64,000 nucleotides of DNA from JAJRXR01 sp041402005 (GTDB lineage: Bacteria > Planctomycetota > Phycisphaerae > Phycisphaerales > UBA1924), in the NCBI GenBank assembly GCA_041402005.1, contig JAWKTB010000008.1:124001-188000 (forward strand). Direction: 5' to 3'. A program made the position numbers and the translations under genes. Positions 42,767-52,322 of the stretch are shown here, one piece after another. Below the pieces are notes generated by a model. It was not told the origin of the DNA. It saw only the letters and a program-made list of their open reading frames with translations, and searched no databases. Every line of letters starts with the position of its first letter. The first letter of the stretch is position 1.

Positions 42767-45094
42767 ATGTCCGAGACGCCACGTGGCGCGATCCGGGTGG
42801 CCCGGGCGGCGGCAGGGCGGATCCGCCTCCGGCGCACGCTTGTCGTTCTCGGACGCCTCCTCGCCATCTCCGCCTTCGTCGCCCTCGTCCTCGTCGTGCT
42901 CGAGCGGCTGGGGGTGCTTGACGCGCCGCGGTGGGCATTGCTGGCGACGCCCTTCGGGGTGGGGATCCTCCTCTCGGTTGCCGTGGGGATGGCACGCCGC
43001 ATCTCACCCGCGAGTGCCGCGGGCGTCGTTGACGAGGCCCTTGCGCTGCGAGATCGCTTACGTAGCGCGCTCGAGCTGGCGAACTCACCCCGGGGCGAGG
43101 ATCCGGCGTTCGTCGCGCTGAGTGTCGCCGAGTCCGAGCGCGTCGCGCCCCAAGCGCAGATCAGGCGGGCGATCCCGCTGCGTTGGGAATGGACGTGGGG
43201 GGCGTGGGCGGCGACGTTGGCGCTGGCGGTGACGCTCGCGGCGGCGCTGCCGCGGCGCGAGACGGGCGCCGTGAAGCGTGACACTGTGACGCTCGCCGAT
43301 CGTGAGCGGGCGGCCGAGTCGCTTGCCGAGACTGCCGAACTCGTGCGTGAGCTGGCGTCCAAGGACCCCGAGCTGGACGACGCGAGCCCGGACGAGCTGG
43401 AGGCGATCGAGTCGCTCGAGTCGGAGCTGAGCGAGGGACGGGGCGACCCGGAGCAGGCGATCACCGAGTCGGCGGATGCGCTCGAGCGTCTCGCGGACGA
43501 GATGGACGAGCAGGCCGAGCAGCGGGCGATGGAGCGTGACGAGTTCGAGCGACTGGCCCAGGGTCTCGAGTCGGAGTCGGCGAGCCCGGAGGTGCAGCGG
43601 CTTGCTGAGGCGCTGAAGGCGGCGGACCTGGAAAGAGCTCGCGAGGCGGCGCGCGATCTGATGAACATGCCGCAGGGCGCAACGCCGGCGGAGCGCGAGC
43701 GTCTGGCGCAAGACTTGGAGCGTCTCGCCGAGCAGCTCGACGAACTCGCCTCGCACGAGGGAGAGTCCGAGACGCCACTCGAGGCGCCCGAGCCGACCGG
43801 CGACGAGGCTCCCCCCCCCAACCAGCCCGAGGGGACGACGCCGCCGGGGGCGGATCAGCCTCATCCCGATCAGGCGCCGGAGGAGTCTCCACCGCCGAGC
43901 GAGCAATCGCCCGACGCGTCGCCCCCGGCGGAGACGACGCCCCCCGATCCGATCCGCGAGCAAGCCGAGAAGCGTGAGGCGGCGCGCGAGCAGGCGGAGC
44001 GCGACGCGAGAGATCTTTCTGACGCGTTGCGAAACGCCGCCGACGAGGCCCGCCGCCGCGAGCAGGAGTCGCAACGCCCGAGTGAAGGCGATCGATCGAC
44101 GCCGGAAGCGGATCGCAGGGCAGATGAGGGCACGCAACGACAGGAGCAGTCCAAGCCCAGCGATCAAGGCGAGCCGAAGCCCGGTTCCGAGCCTGGTGAG
44201 ACTCAGAAGCCGCAGCCGCAACCCGGATCCACGCCGCAGCCCGAGCCAGAGCCCGGCGCGAGCGAGACGCCGAGCAAGGATCAGCCCCCGAACGACGCGG
44301 GCGACCCGCCCGTCGATCAGCAACCCTCCGATCGTCCGCCGGAGCAACCTCAAGGCGAGCCAAACGCCGACGATGGTCAGCCGCAGGGCGAGCCGAACGA
44401 GGGCGAGAAGCCCGGCGCCGGAAAGGACGGCGCGACGCCGCCAGATACGCCGTCCGATCAACGTCCCGGCGAAGGCGAGGGCTCGCCGACATCTCAAGAC
44501 AGGCCCGGAGAGGGCAACAAGTCCGCGCCCCCGACCGATCGCCCGGGCCAGAGCCCGTCGCCGGGCGAGTCGCGCCCATCGCTCGACGAGCAGCTCCGCC
44601 GTCTGTCGGATCGACAGGGCGCCCCGACGCGCCAGCGAGAGACGGCGCAGCGTCTCCGCGACCGCGCGCAGGAGCTCTTGGGCGACACGCCCGAGAGGCA
44701 ACTACCGCCGGACGGTGGCGCTGGCGGCGCGGAGGATCCGACGCATCTCACGCCCCCTGGCGATGCGACGACACCAACCAGCACCGAACCGGTGGACGCC
44801 CGTCCGCCGACGGGCGAGCGCCCGGACGACGTCCGCGAGCAGGTCGTCGCCGACTGGTACTCCGAGGACAAGCTGCAGCGAGACCCGAACGCCAGACAGC
44901 AGGCCTCGGAGCGCCTCCAGGACGCGGCGCGCAGCGCCGAACGCGCCGTCGAGCAGCAACGCGTGCCCCGACGCTACCGCGACCTGATCCGACGCCTCAA
45001 CGAGCGGTACCAGCGCCGCGCCGGCGACCTGCCCAACGAGCCGGCGCCCCTGGGCCAGGACGCCGACACAAGCGCCGGCGGGGGTTCGCCGTGA
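42767..45094 (+). CDS. DUF4175-like membrane protein with long acidic/Pro-rich region
   Basis: Protein of 775 residues. Hydrophobic segments near 22-46, 52-74 and 138-160 flank VVDEALALRDRLRSALELAN, a motif like that of DUF4175-type proteins. Then comes a Glu-rich helical region (about 170-345), a disordered segment rich in P, E, Q and S (about 345-650) and a helical C-terminus (LQDAARSAERAVEQQRVPRRYRD) as seen in proteins encoded with aerotolerance VWA proteins. ATG 42767 fits TAGAGT-N6; GTG 42764 is the alternative. It overlaps the following VWA gene by 4 bases. It likely interacts with that protein in the membrane; the function is not known. Confidence 0.75.
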   Translation: MSETPRGAIRVARAAAGRIRLRRTLVVLGRLLAISAFVALVLVVLERLGVLDAPRWALLATPFGVGILLSVAVGMARRISPASAAGVVDEALALRDRLRSALELANSPRGEDPAFVALSVAESERVAPQAQIRRAIPLRWEWTWGAWAATLALAVTLAAALPRRETGAVKRDTVTLADRERAAESLAETAELVRELASKDPELDDASPDELEAIESLESELSEGRGDPEQAITESADALERLADEMDEQAEQRAMERDEFERLAQGLESESASPEVQRLAEALKAADLERAREAARDLMNMPQGATPAERERLAQDLERLAEQLDELASHEGESETPLEAPEPTGDEAPPPNQPEGTTPPGADQPHPDQAPEESPPPSEQSPDASPPAETTPPDPIREQAEKREAAREQAERDARDLSDALRNAADEARRREQESQRPSEGDRSTPEADRRADEGTQRQEQSKPSDQGEPKPGSEPGETQKPQPQPGSTPQPEPEPGASETPSKDQPPNDAGDPPVDQQPSDRPPEQPQGEPNADDGQPQGEPNEGEKPGAGKDGATPPDTPSDQRPGEGEGSPTSQDRPGEGNKSAPPTDRPGQSPSPGESRPSLDEQLRRLSDRQGAPTRQRETAQRLRDRAQELLGDTPERQLPPDGGAGGAEDPTHLTPPGDATTPTSTEPVDARPPTGERPDDVREQVVADWYSEDKLQRDPNARQQASERLQDAARSAERAVEQQRVPRRYRDLIRRLNERYQRRAGDLPNEPAPLGQDADTSAGGGSP

Positions 45095-48000
45095 GCTGGC
45101 TTCCCGTCGTCTTCCGCGACCCCGCGTGGCTCGCGGTCGTGCTGGTCTCGGCGCCTCTGGCGGTACTGGGCGCCAAGTGGTTCGTCGCGATGAGCCGCTG
45201 GCGTCGGGCCAGTGCGATCCTCGCCCGTGTCGTGCTGTTCACGCTGATCGCGGCCCTCCTCGCCGGGGCAAGCGCCGTGCGCGAGACGCGTCGCCTGGCC
45301 GTCGTCGGCGTCGTGGACCTGTCGGGCTCGGTCAAGCGTTTCACGAACTTCACCGGCGCCGACACGGGCGCACCGATCGACCCGTCGGACGCGGTCCGCG
45401 CCTACCTCGCCCGCGCGACCCAGGGGCGCGAGGCGGACGACCTGCTGGGCCTGCTCGCGTTCGACGATCGCGCGCTCGCCGTCGCGACGCCCAGCGCCGC
45501 CGACGTCCTTGACCGCCCCCTGAACGCGCCCGGCTCGTCGGGGACGAACATCGAGCAGGCCCTCCGCCGCGCCGCGGCGATGATTCCCCCCGACGCCGCC
45601 GGTCGCATCGTTCTCTTCTCCGACGGCGTGCAGACCGAGGGCGACGCGGCGAAGGCCGCGGGTGAGCTGGCGACGCTGGCGCGCTCCGCGACCGGGGGCG
45701 CCGGCGGGATCGCGGTTGATGTCGTCCCGTTCAAGTACAACGTCCGGTCCGAGGTCGTCGTCGAGTCGCTCGACGCCCCGCCCCGGGCCGCGGGCGAGTC
45801 CACGGTCACGCTCCGCGTCGTGCTCCGCGCCTCGGCGCCCGCGACGGGCACGCTCAGCGTCACCCGCGAGGGCGAGGTCGTCGACCTCGACCCGGACCCC
45901 GCGTACACGGGGCGTCGCCTGGCCCTCGAACCGGGCACGCACGTCGAGCTTGTGGACGTCGATCTGCCGCCCGGTTCGGTGCACCGCTTCGAGGCGGTCT
46001 TCGAGCCCGACGCCGACCCCGCGACGGGCGCGATCGCCTCCGACACCGTCCTCGAGAACAACCGTGCCCGCGCGTTCACGATCACCCCCGGGCGGGGCTC
46101 GGTGCTGATCGTGCAGGGTCAGGGCATCCAGTCGACCGCCGAGGGCTCGCGCCTGGCGCGGACGCTGCGCGAGTCGGGTCTCGACGTGCAGACCGCGGAT
46201 CCCGGCTCGCTGACACCCGACCTGCTGGCGTTGCAGGCGCATGATCTCGTCATCCTCCAGAACGTCCCGGCGGACGCCGTCGATCTGCACGCGCAAGAAG
46301 CCCTCGGCGCCTACGTCCGCGACCTCGGGGGCGGGCTGGTGATGGTGGGGGGGCCGGACTCCTTCGGCGCCGGCGGGTGGAAGGGCTCGCCGCTCGAGCC
46401 CATCCTCCCGGTCAAGCTCGATCTGCCCGAGCAGCTCGTCGTGCCCGAGGCGGCGATCGTCTTCGTGCTCGACAACTCGGGCTCGATGGCCGGCTCGGTC
46501 CTGGGCTCGGCAAGGTCGCAGCAGCAGATCGCCAACGAGGCCGCGGCTCTGGCGATCCGCTCGCTCGACGCCCGCGACCTCGTCGGCGTCGTGACATTCA
46601 ACTCGAGCGCGAACCTCGTCCTCCCCCTGGCCAAGAACACGGAGCCCGAGCGGGCCGTCTCCGCCGTCGAGTCCATCTCGTCTGGCGGGGGCACCAACCT
46701 CGTCCCCGCGCTCGAGATGGCGTTCAAGCAGCTCGTGAACGTGGACGCGAAGCTCCGCCACGTGATCGTCCTCTCCGACGGGCGCTCGCGCGACGAGCAG
46801 ATCCTGCCCGAGCTGGCTCAAGAGATGTACGACGAGGGCATCCGCGTCTCGACCATCGCCGTCGGCGACGGCGCCGACCTGGTGACGATGCACGCGATCG
46901 CCGACCGTGGTCACGGCGTCTTCTACAACGTCGTCAACCCGAGCGTGCTGCCCCGGATCTTCCTCAAGGCGGTCCGCGTGATCCGCTCGCCCCTGGTGCG
47001 CGAGCAGCCCTTCGACGTCGTCGTCCTGCCGACCGGTTCGCCTCTGATCGAGGGGTTGGGCCAGCCGCCCCGCCTCGACGGGCTCGTGCTCACCCAGGCC
47101 CGCGACGAGCCGACGATCACCTATGCCATGTCCACGCCGACGGGCGAGCCGGTGCTTGCGCACTGGTCGGTGGGCCTGGGCCAGGTGGCGGCGTTCACCT
47201 CGGACGCCGACCGTTGGGCCGAGCGCTGGCTGGACTGGGACGGGTACCGGCGCTTCTGGACGCAGACGGCGCGCCTGATCGGGCGCCCGCCGAGCCAGTC
47301 CGACGCGGAGCTGAGCGTCGTCGTGGACGCGGGGCGCCTGCGCCTTCGCATGAGCGCGTACGACGATCATGGCCAGCCGATCGACATGCTCGACGCGCCC
47401 GCGACTGTGTACACGCCCTCCGGGCGCCCGGAGGAGGTGACGCTGACGCAGACCGGGCCGGGCGTCTACGAGGGATCGGTCCCGGCGACTGAGTCGGGAA
47501 GCTATGTGAGCGTGATCAAGCCAAAGCTGGAAGGGCGGCGTCTACCGCCGGTCCTCGGCGGGGCGTCGATCTCGGGCGGCGTCGAGTACCGACGTCTCGA
47601 GTCGGATGTCGGCGCCCTTTCCCGGATCGCGTCCGCGGGGCGCGGGCGAGTCCTCGACCTCGGCGACCCCGACGGGGCGGACCTGTTCGACCGGGCCAGC
47701 GTGCCGGTGCAGCGGGCGCTGATCCCGATCTGGCCCATGCTGCTCGCGTGGACGCTGTTCGTCTTCCTGCTCGACGTGGGCACGCGTCGCGTCGCGTGGG
47801 ACCGCCTGATCGGGCGCGAGTTCGGGCCGGGCGTCATTCGGCGCGCGCGCGAGGCGGTCGAGGATCGCACGCACAGGGCCCATCGGGCGACCGAGAGCCT
47901 GCGCACGAAGCGTGCGGCCCGCGCGTCGCCCCAGATCACGACCAGGAGCCCGGCGCTGGGCGATGCGGACGCCGCCCGCGTGGTCGCCGAGGCGCGAAAG

Positions 48001-48234
48001 AAGCGGATGGAGGCGCACAAGGCGCGTCTGAAGGAGATCCGCGAGCAGAGCCGCGAGGGCGAGATTCTCCCCGGGCCGGCGTCTGAGAAGCTCTCCGGGC
48101 GCCCGCCGAAGGCGAAGACGGACACCAAGACGGAGAATGACGCGCCCGAGTCTGGCGCCGCGGATCTTCTGGCGGCCAAGCGGCGCGCCCGCTCACGCTA
48201 CGAGACACCCGACGATGACAAGCCGTCAACCTGA
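45091..48234 (+). CDS. VWA / glutamine-amidotransferase-like membrane protein
   Basis: Protein of 1047 residues. Two N-terminal helices (about 12-29 and 44-62), a first VWA-like domain with DLSGSV at 76-81, an Ig-like stretch, a class I amidotransferase-like fold (about 340-445, with GAYVRDLGGGLVMVGGPDSF, lacking the catalytic Cys nucleophile), a second VWA domain with a complete MIDAS start DNSGSM at 461-466, and a C-terminal helix (about 878-898) with a basic cytoplasmic tail. This resembles planctomycete relatives of the BatA/BatB family. GTG 45091 overlaps the previous stop as GTGA. No MoxR ATPase is nearby, although such proteins usually travel with one. Confidence 0.82.
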   Translation: MSWLPVVFRDPAWLAVVLVSAPLAVLGAKWFVAMSRWRRASAILARVVLFTLIAALLAGASAVRETRRLAVVGVVDLSGSVKRFTNFTGADTGAPIDPSDAVRAYLARATQGREADDLLGLLAFDDRALAVATPSAADVLDRPLNAPGSSGTNIEQALRRAAAMIPPDAAGRIVLFSDGVQTEGDAAKAAGELATLARSATGGAGGIAVDVVPFKYNVRSEVVVESLDAPPRAAGESTVTLRVVLRASAPATGTLSVTREGEVVDLDPDPAYTGRRLALEPGTHVELVDVDLPPGSVHRFEAVFEPDADPATGAIASDTVLENNRARAFTITPGRGSVLIVQGQGIQSTAEGSRLARTLRESGLDVQTADPGSLTPDLLALQAHDLVILQNVPADAVDLHAQEALGAYVRDLGGGLVMVGGPDSFGAGGWKGSPLEPILPVKLDLPEQLVVPEAAIVFVLDNSGSMAGSVLGSARSQQQIANEAAALAIRSLDARDLVGVVTFNSSANLVLPLAKNTEPERAVSAVESISSGGGTNLVPALEMAFKQLVNVDAKLRHVIVLSDGRSRDEQILPELAQEMYDEGIRVSTIAVGDGADLVTMHAIADRGHGVFYNVVNPSVLPRIFLKAVRVIRSPLVREQPFDVVVLPTGSPLIEGLGQPPRLDGLVLTQARDEPTITYAMSTPTGEPVLAHWSVGLGQVAAFTSDADRWAERWLDWDGYRRFWTQTARLIGRPPSQSDAELSVVVDAGRLRLRMSAYDDHGQPIDMLDAPATVYTPSGRPEEVTLTQTGPGVYEGSVPATESGSYVSVIKPKLEGRRLPPVLGGASISGGVEYRRLESDVGALSRIASAGRGRVLDLGDPDGADLFDRASVPVQRALIPIWPMLLAWTLFVFLLDVGTRRVAWDRLIGREFGPGVIRRAREAVEDRTHRAHRATESLRTKRAARASPQITTRSPALGDADAARVVAEARKKRMEAHKARLKEIREQSREGEILPGPASEKLSGRPPKAKTDTKTENDAPESGAADLLAAKRRARSRYETPDDDKPST

Positions 48235-48988
48235 GCCCCCGCCCGACACCGCGGCCCGTTTCAGCAACCGGGCGGACGACTACGTCCGCCATCGCCCGTC
48301 GTACCCCGCCGCGGCGATCGACGCGATCCTGCATGGGCTCCGCGAGCCCTCGAGGATCCACGCGGTCGATATCGGCGCCGGCACGGGGATCTCCACGCGA
48401 CTGCTCGCCGATCGTGGGGTGCACGTCATCGCGATCGAGCCGGGCGAGGCGATGCGGGCCGCGGGGGAGTCTCGCGGGCGTCCGAACATCGAGTGGCGGG
48501 ACGGGACCGCCGAGCGGACGGGTCTGCCCGACGCGTGCGCCGATCTCGTGCTCGCGGCTCAGGCCTTCCACTGGTTCCGGCGGGCGGAGGCGCTCGCCGA
48601 GTTCCACCGCGTGCTCAAGCCGGGCGGGCGGCTCGCGTTGATGTGGAACGCCCGCGACGGGTCGGACCCCCTGACCGCGGGGTACATCCAGGCCATCCTC
48701 GACGCCGGGGGCGAGCACCCGTGCGAGCAGCGAGAGTTCGTCGCCGACACGATCAACGACGGCGACTTCTTCGCCCCGCCCCACGTCCTCAAAATGCCGA
48801 ACGAGCAGTGCCTCGACCTCGACGGCCTCATCGGACGGGCCATGAGCGCGTCCTACACCCCCAAGGACGGTGAGCGGGGCGAGTTCGTTCGCAACGCCCT
48901 TCGCGAGCTGTACGAACGCTTCAAGGGCGCCGACGGGTCGGTCGCGCTCCGCTACGAGACGCGTGTGTACCTGGCCGACAGGCTCTGA
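48215..48988 (+). CDS. Class I SAM-dependent methyltransferase
   Basis: Protein of 257 residues. It starts like the UbiE/BioC-like group (AARFSNRADDYVRHRPSYPAA), with SAM motif VDIGAGTGISTRLLAD, an acidic strand end IAIEPGEAM, ADLVLAAQAFHWF (the post-motif with the FHWF signature) and VLKPGGRLALMWN. Related proteins in other bacteria are often annotated only as methyltransferase domain proteins; the substrate is unknown. ATG 48215 lies 20 bases inside the end of the VWA gene. The downstream miaB gene is convergent with a 5-base gap. Confidence 0.85.
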   Translation: MTSRQPEPPPDTAARFSNRADDYVRHRPSYPAAAIDAILHGLREPSRIHAVDIGAGTGISTRLLADRGVHVIAIEPGEAMRAAGESRGRPNIEWRDGTAERTGLPDACADLVLAAQAFHWFRRAEALAEFHRVLKPGGRLALMWNARDGSDPLTAGYIQAILDAGGEHPCEQREFVADTINDGDFFAPPHVLKMPNEQCLDLDGLIGRAMSASYTPKDGERGEFVRNALRELYERFKGADGSVALRYETRVYLADRL

Positions 48989-48993
48989 CCCGA

Positions 48994-50631
48994 TCAGACA
49001 AGCGAACCGAACAGCGCCAGGCGTCGCGCCTCGTCGATGCGCACGCGGACGATCTGGCCGACCAGGTCCTCGCCGGGCACGCCCGACGGCGCGTCGAAGT
49101 GGACGATCAGGTCCCCGTCGGTGCGGGCCGAGAGCTGCACTCCCGATGCCGTATCGATCTCGTCGAGCACCGCGGCCGCGGGGCTCGCGCCCCCGACCGT
49201 CAGCCCGACCATCCCCGTCCCCGGCTTGACGTCCACGCCCCGCTTCTTCTTCTCGGCCCGGCTCAACCCTTCGACCAGGACGGAGAACTCCCGCCCGACC
49301 TGCTCGCGGGCGATCTCGTCGGAGATCTCGGCCTGCAGGGCGAGCAGCTCGTTGTTCCGACGTCGCTTGACCGCCTCGGGCACGTCGTCCGGGATCTTCT
49401 CGTACGCGAGCGTTCCCGGCCTGGGCGAGTACTTGAAGATGAACTGGTTCTTCGCCCGCGAACGGCGCAGCATCGCCTTGGTCGCCTCGAAGTCCTCTTC
49501 GGTTTCGGTCGGGAAGCCGACGATCACGTCCCCCGAGATCATCAGGGGGCGCCCGATCTCGGGCTGATCGAGGTGCGCCCGCGCCCGGTCGAGGAACTCG
49601 AAGTACTCCTCGATGGTGTACCCCCGGTTCATCTTCTTCAGGACGCGGTCGGACCCCGACTGGGCCGGCACGTGCAGGTACCGGCAGATCCTGGGCGAAT
49701 CGCGGATCACCTCCAGCACGTCGTCCCCGAAGTCACGGGGGTAGCTGGTCACGAAACGGAGGCGCTCGATCGACGCCGCCTCCTCGTGGATCCGGCGCAG
49801 CAGGTCCGCGAACGTCGTCACACGCTCGCCCGCGAACGCGTCGCGGTTGTGTGAGCCCTTGTACGTCCGACCTTTCTGAGGCTGCGTGATCCCACCCACG
49901 CTCACCGCGGCGCCATGCTCGAAGCGGTAGTGGTTCACCGTCTGCCCGAGCAGCGTCACCTCGATCACGCCCGCGTCGGCGAGGCGCTTGCACTCGTCCA
50001 CGATGTGGTCGGGCGGGCGGTGCACCTCGGCGCCGCGCGTCCGGGGCACGACGCAGTACGTGCAGAACTTGTTGCACCCGCGGGTGATCCGCACGTACGC
50101 CGACCGGTTCCCGGCGTCGATCGGCGAGATTGCGCGCGAGAGGTCGAGCATCTCCAAACTATCGCCCGCCGCCGCGAGCGTCGAGCTCCGGCGCGACGCG
50201 TCCCCTTGCAGCGCGACCTCCCCCGCGGACCTCCTCGCCGCCGGCGTGTCCGCCGAGAGTGATGCCCTGGTTCGCAGCGCGTTGTCGATCAGCTCGGGCA
50301 ACTTGTCCAGCTCACCGGGCCCGCACAGGACGTCAACGACCGGCGCCCGCTCAAGCATGCCGGCGCCGTCGCGTTCCGCCATGCACCCCAGCACGCCGAC
50401 CACCAGTCCGGGCTGGGCCGCCTTGCGTTTCTTGATCTCCCCCAGGCGGCTCCAGACCTTCTGCTCGGCCCGCTCTCTGACCGAGCAGGTGTTGTAGAGC
50501 ACGACGTCGGCCTCGCCCGCCTCGCTCGTGAACGAGTACCCCAGCTCGCGCAGGCGACCGGCGACCAGCTCCGAGTCGAGCTCGTTCATCTGGCACCCGT
50601 AGGTCTCGAGATAGACGCGCGCCGAGGGCAT
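48994..50631 (-). CDS. miaB: tRNA-2-methylthio-N6-dimethylallyladenosine synthase
   Basis: Protein of 545 residues; adds a methylthio group to i6A37 in tRNAs. UPF0004 cysteines C13, C49 and C83 hold one 4Fe-4S cluster and radical-SAM cysteines C186, C190 and C193 (GCNKFCTYC) hold the other. A TRAM domain ends the protein (about 475-540). The chain is ~70-90 residues longer than the usual 440-470: an insertion of ~45 residues before the radical-SAM core (about 122-168) and one of ~25 residues after LLGQTVNHYRFEHG. TAGCAT stands 7 bases before ATG 50631, with no Shine-Dalgarno. The family is certain; MiaB over MtaB is favoured by the GCQMNELDSE start. Confidence 0.93.
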   Translation of the reverse strand: MPSARVYLETYGCQMNELDSELVAGRLRELGYSFTSEAGEADVVLYNTCSVRERAEQKVWSRLGEIKKRKAAQPGLVVGVLGCMAERDGAGMLERAPVVDVLCGPGELDKLPELIDNALRTRASLSADTPAARRSAGEVALQGDASRRSSTLAAAGDSLEMLDLSRAISPIDAGNRSAYVRITRGCNKFCTYCVVPRTRGAEVHRPPDHIVDECKRLADAGVIEVTLLGQTVNHYRFEHGAAVSVGGITQPQKGRTYKGSHNRDAFAGERVTTFADLLRRIHEEAASIERLRFVTSYPRDFGDDVLEVIRDSPRICRYLHVPAQSGSDRVLKKMNRGYTIEEYFEFLDRARAHLDQPEIGRPLMISGDVIVGFPTETEEDFEATKAMLRRSRAKNQFIFKYSPRPGTLAYEKIPDDVPEAVKRRRNNELLALQAEISDEIAREQVGREFSVLVEGLSRAEKKKRGVDVKPGTGMVGLTVGGASPAAAVLDEIDTASGVQLSARTDGDLIVHFDAPSGVPGEDLVGQIVRVRIDEARRLALFGSLV

Positions 50632-50638
50632 GGCGAGG

Positions 50639-50672
50639 ATGCTACGCGGGCCTCCCGCCCTCGGAATAGACT
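50639..50672. promoter_or_regulatory. Back-to-back leaderless -10 boxes
   Basis: Minus-strand TAGCAT (50639-50644) is 7 bases before the miaB ATG; plus-strand TAGACT (50667-50672) is 6 bases before ATG 50679 of the histidine kinase. Both genes lack ribosome-binding sites and share a 47-base spacer. Confidence 0.5.
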
Positions 50673-50678
50673 CCGCCT

Positions 50679-52322
50679 ATGGCCGGGGCTCTGCGAGAGT
50701 GGTTCCACGGGCTCTCGCTGGCGAACAAATGCCTCCTCCTCTTTGGCGCCGCCGTCACCCTCATCATCGTAATCGCCCTCTCCCTGCCCTGGATCAGGAT
50801 GAACACGCTGGTGGACTCGGGCCAGCGGGAGGCCAGTCGCGAGGTCGTGCGCGCCTGGCGGGCGATCGACATCGAGCAGGGCGAGCGTCGCCCGTCGGTG
50901 CTGGGCTCGACGGTCGTCGAGCAGCTCTCGCTCGAGCGCGCCCGCCAGGAGGCCCGCTCCGACCGGTTCATCGCCCGCGCCCTCCTCCGCTTCACCGATG
51001 AGGACACGCCAGCCTCGGAGCTCTTCTCCTCCGACTGGGACGGCCTCAGCCGCCTGTACCGCTACGCGCTGCCCGTCCGCGACCCGCAGGGCGCCGTCAC
51101 CTCGATCGTGCTCGCCGAGCGCAAGTCCGCCGACGCGGGCGCCCTGCTGGCGGTGAACACGCTCTACGTGCTCGCGGCGGGTTCGGTCGTGCTCGCCGTC
51201 GCCCTCGTCGTGTTCGCGGTCATTACCAACCGCCTGATCCTCCGCCCGGTCGAGTCGCTGCGTCAGACCGCCGACCGCGTGCGCGACGGGGACCTCGAGA
51301 TCCGGGCGGTCCTGGACACGGGCGACGAGTTCGAGCAGCTCGCCGAGACGTTCAACCTGATGCTCACGGCGCTGGCGGATCGGCGTGACCAGCTCAGCGC
51401 GATCAACACGGCCCTGGACGTGAAGCTGAGCGAGGTCGCCGAGGCGAACGTCGCGCTGTACGAGGCCGCCAAGCTCAAGGGCGAGTTCCTGGCGAACGTG
51501 AGCCACGAGCTGCGGACGCCCCTCAACTCGATCATCGGGTTCGCGGAGCTGCTGCTGGAGATCGCCAAGGCGGAGAGCCGCGAGCGAGAGCAGGGTGGCC
51601 AGGCGCCCGAGGAGCCGGGCGGGGCGCGATCGCTCGAGAAGCGTCAGCGTTACCTCGAGAACATCGTCACCGCCGGTCGGTCGCTCCTGGAACTGATCGA
51701 GAGTCTGCTCGAGATGGCCAAGCTGGAGGCGGGCAAGATCGACCTGGACATCCAGCCCATCAACGCGGTCGACGCCTGCCAGGGGCTCGTGGGCATGATC
51801 CACCCGCAGGCGACGCAGAAGGGTGTGGACGTCCGCCTGGAGGCGCCGGGCGAGGTCCCGCTGATCGAGACCGACGCCCGCAAGTTCCAGCAGGTCGTCT
51901 TCAACCTGCTCTCCAACGCGGTCAAGTTCTCCTCGGACCTCGACAACCCGCCCAGGCGTGGCGAGGTCGTCGTCCGCGTCGAGCGCCTGCGCGAGGCCCA
52001 CGCCCCCGACGACGCGCCGGAGCGCATCCGCGTGAGCGTCATCGACAACGGCCCGGGCATCGCGCACGAGGACCAGGCCCGCGTCTTCGAGAAGTTCCAG
52101 CAGCTCGACTCGGGGCACACCCGCGGGCACACCGGCGCCGGCCTTGGCCTGGCGATCGTGCGCGAGCTGGTCGCCGTGCTGCAAGGCGAGATCCAACTCG
52201 TCTCCGAGGTCGGGCGGGGCTCGATGTTCTCCGTCATCCTTCCCCGCCGCCTCGATCCCACGCGAGTCGATGAGCAGGGCGCGGAGAACCGCTTCAAGAG
52301 CGCGCTGACGAGGGGGGCCTAG
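50679..52322 (+). CDS. Sensor histidine kinase
   Basis: Protein of 547 residues: helix 1 (about 13-33), an outside sensor of ~110 residues, helix 2 (about 152-176), HAMP (about 178-230, NRLILRPVESLRQTADRV), a coiled linker, an H-box with His 276 in NVSHELRTPLNSIIGF, and a HATPase domain with N-box VFNLLSNAVKFSS, G1 VIDNGPGI and G2 GAGLGLAIVREL. A ~15-residue charged insertion lies between the DHp helices. No partner receiver gene is adjacent. TAGACT 6 bases before the ATG suggests a leaderless message. Confidence 0.92.
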   Translation: MAGALREWFHGLSLANKCLLLFGAAVTLIIVIALSLPWIRMNTLVDSGQREASREVVRAWRAIDIEQGERRPSVLGSTVVEQLSLERARQEARSDRFIARALLRFTDEDTPASELFSSDWDGLSRLYRYALPVRDPQGAVTSIVLAERKSADAGALLAVNTLYVLAAGSVVLAVALVVFAVITNRLILRPVESLRQTADRVRDGDLEIRAVLDTGDEFEQLAETFNLMLTALADRRDQLSAINTALDVKLSEVAEANVALYEAAKLKGEFLANVSHELRTPLNSIIGFAELLLEIAKAESREREQGGQAPEEPGGARSLEKRQRYLENIVTAGRSLLELIESLLEMAKLEAGKIDLDIQPINAVDACQGLVGMIHPQATQKGVDVRLEAPGEVPLIETDARKFQQVVFNLLSNAVKFSSDLDNPPRRGEVVVRVERLREAHAPDDAPERIRVSVIDNGPGIAHEDQARVFEKFQQLDSGHTRGHTGAGLGLAIVRELVAVLQGEIQLVSEVGRGSMFSVILPRRLDPTRVDEQGAENRFKSALTRGA

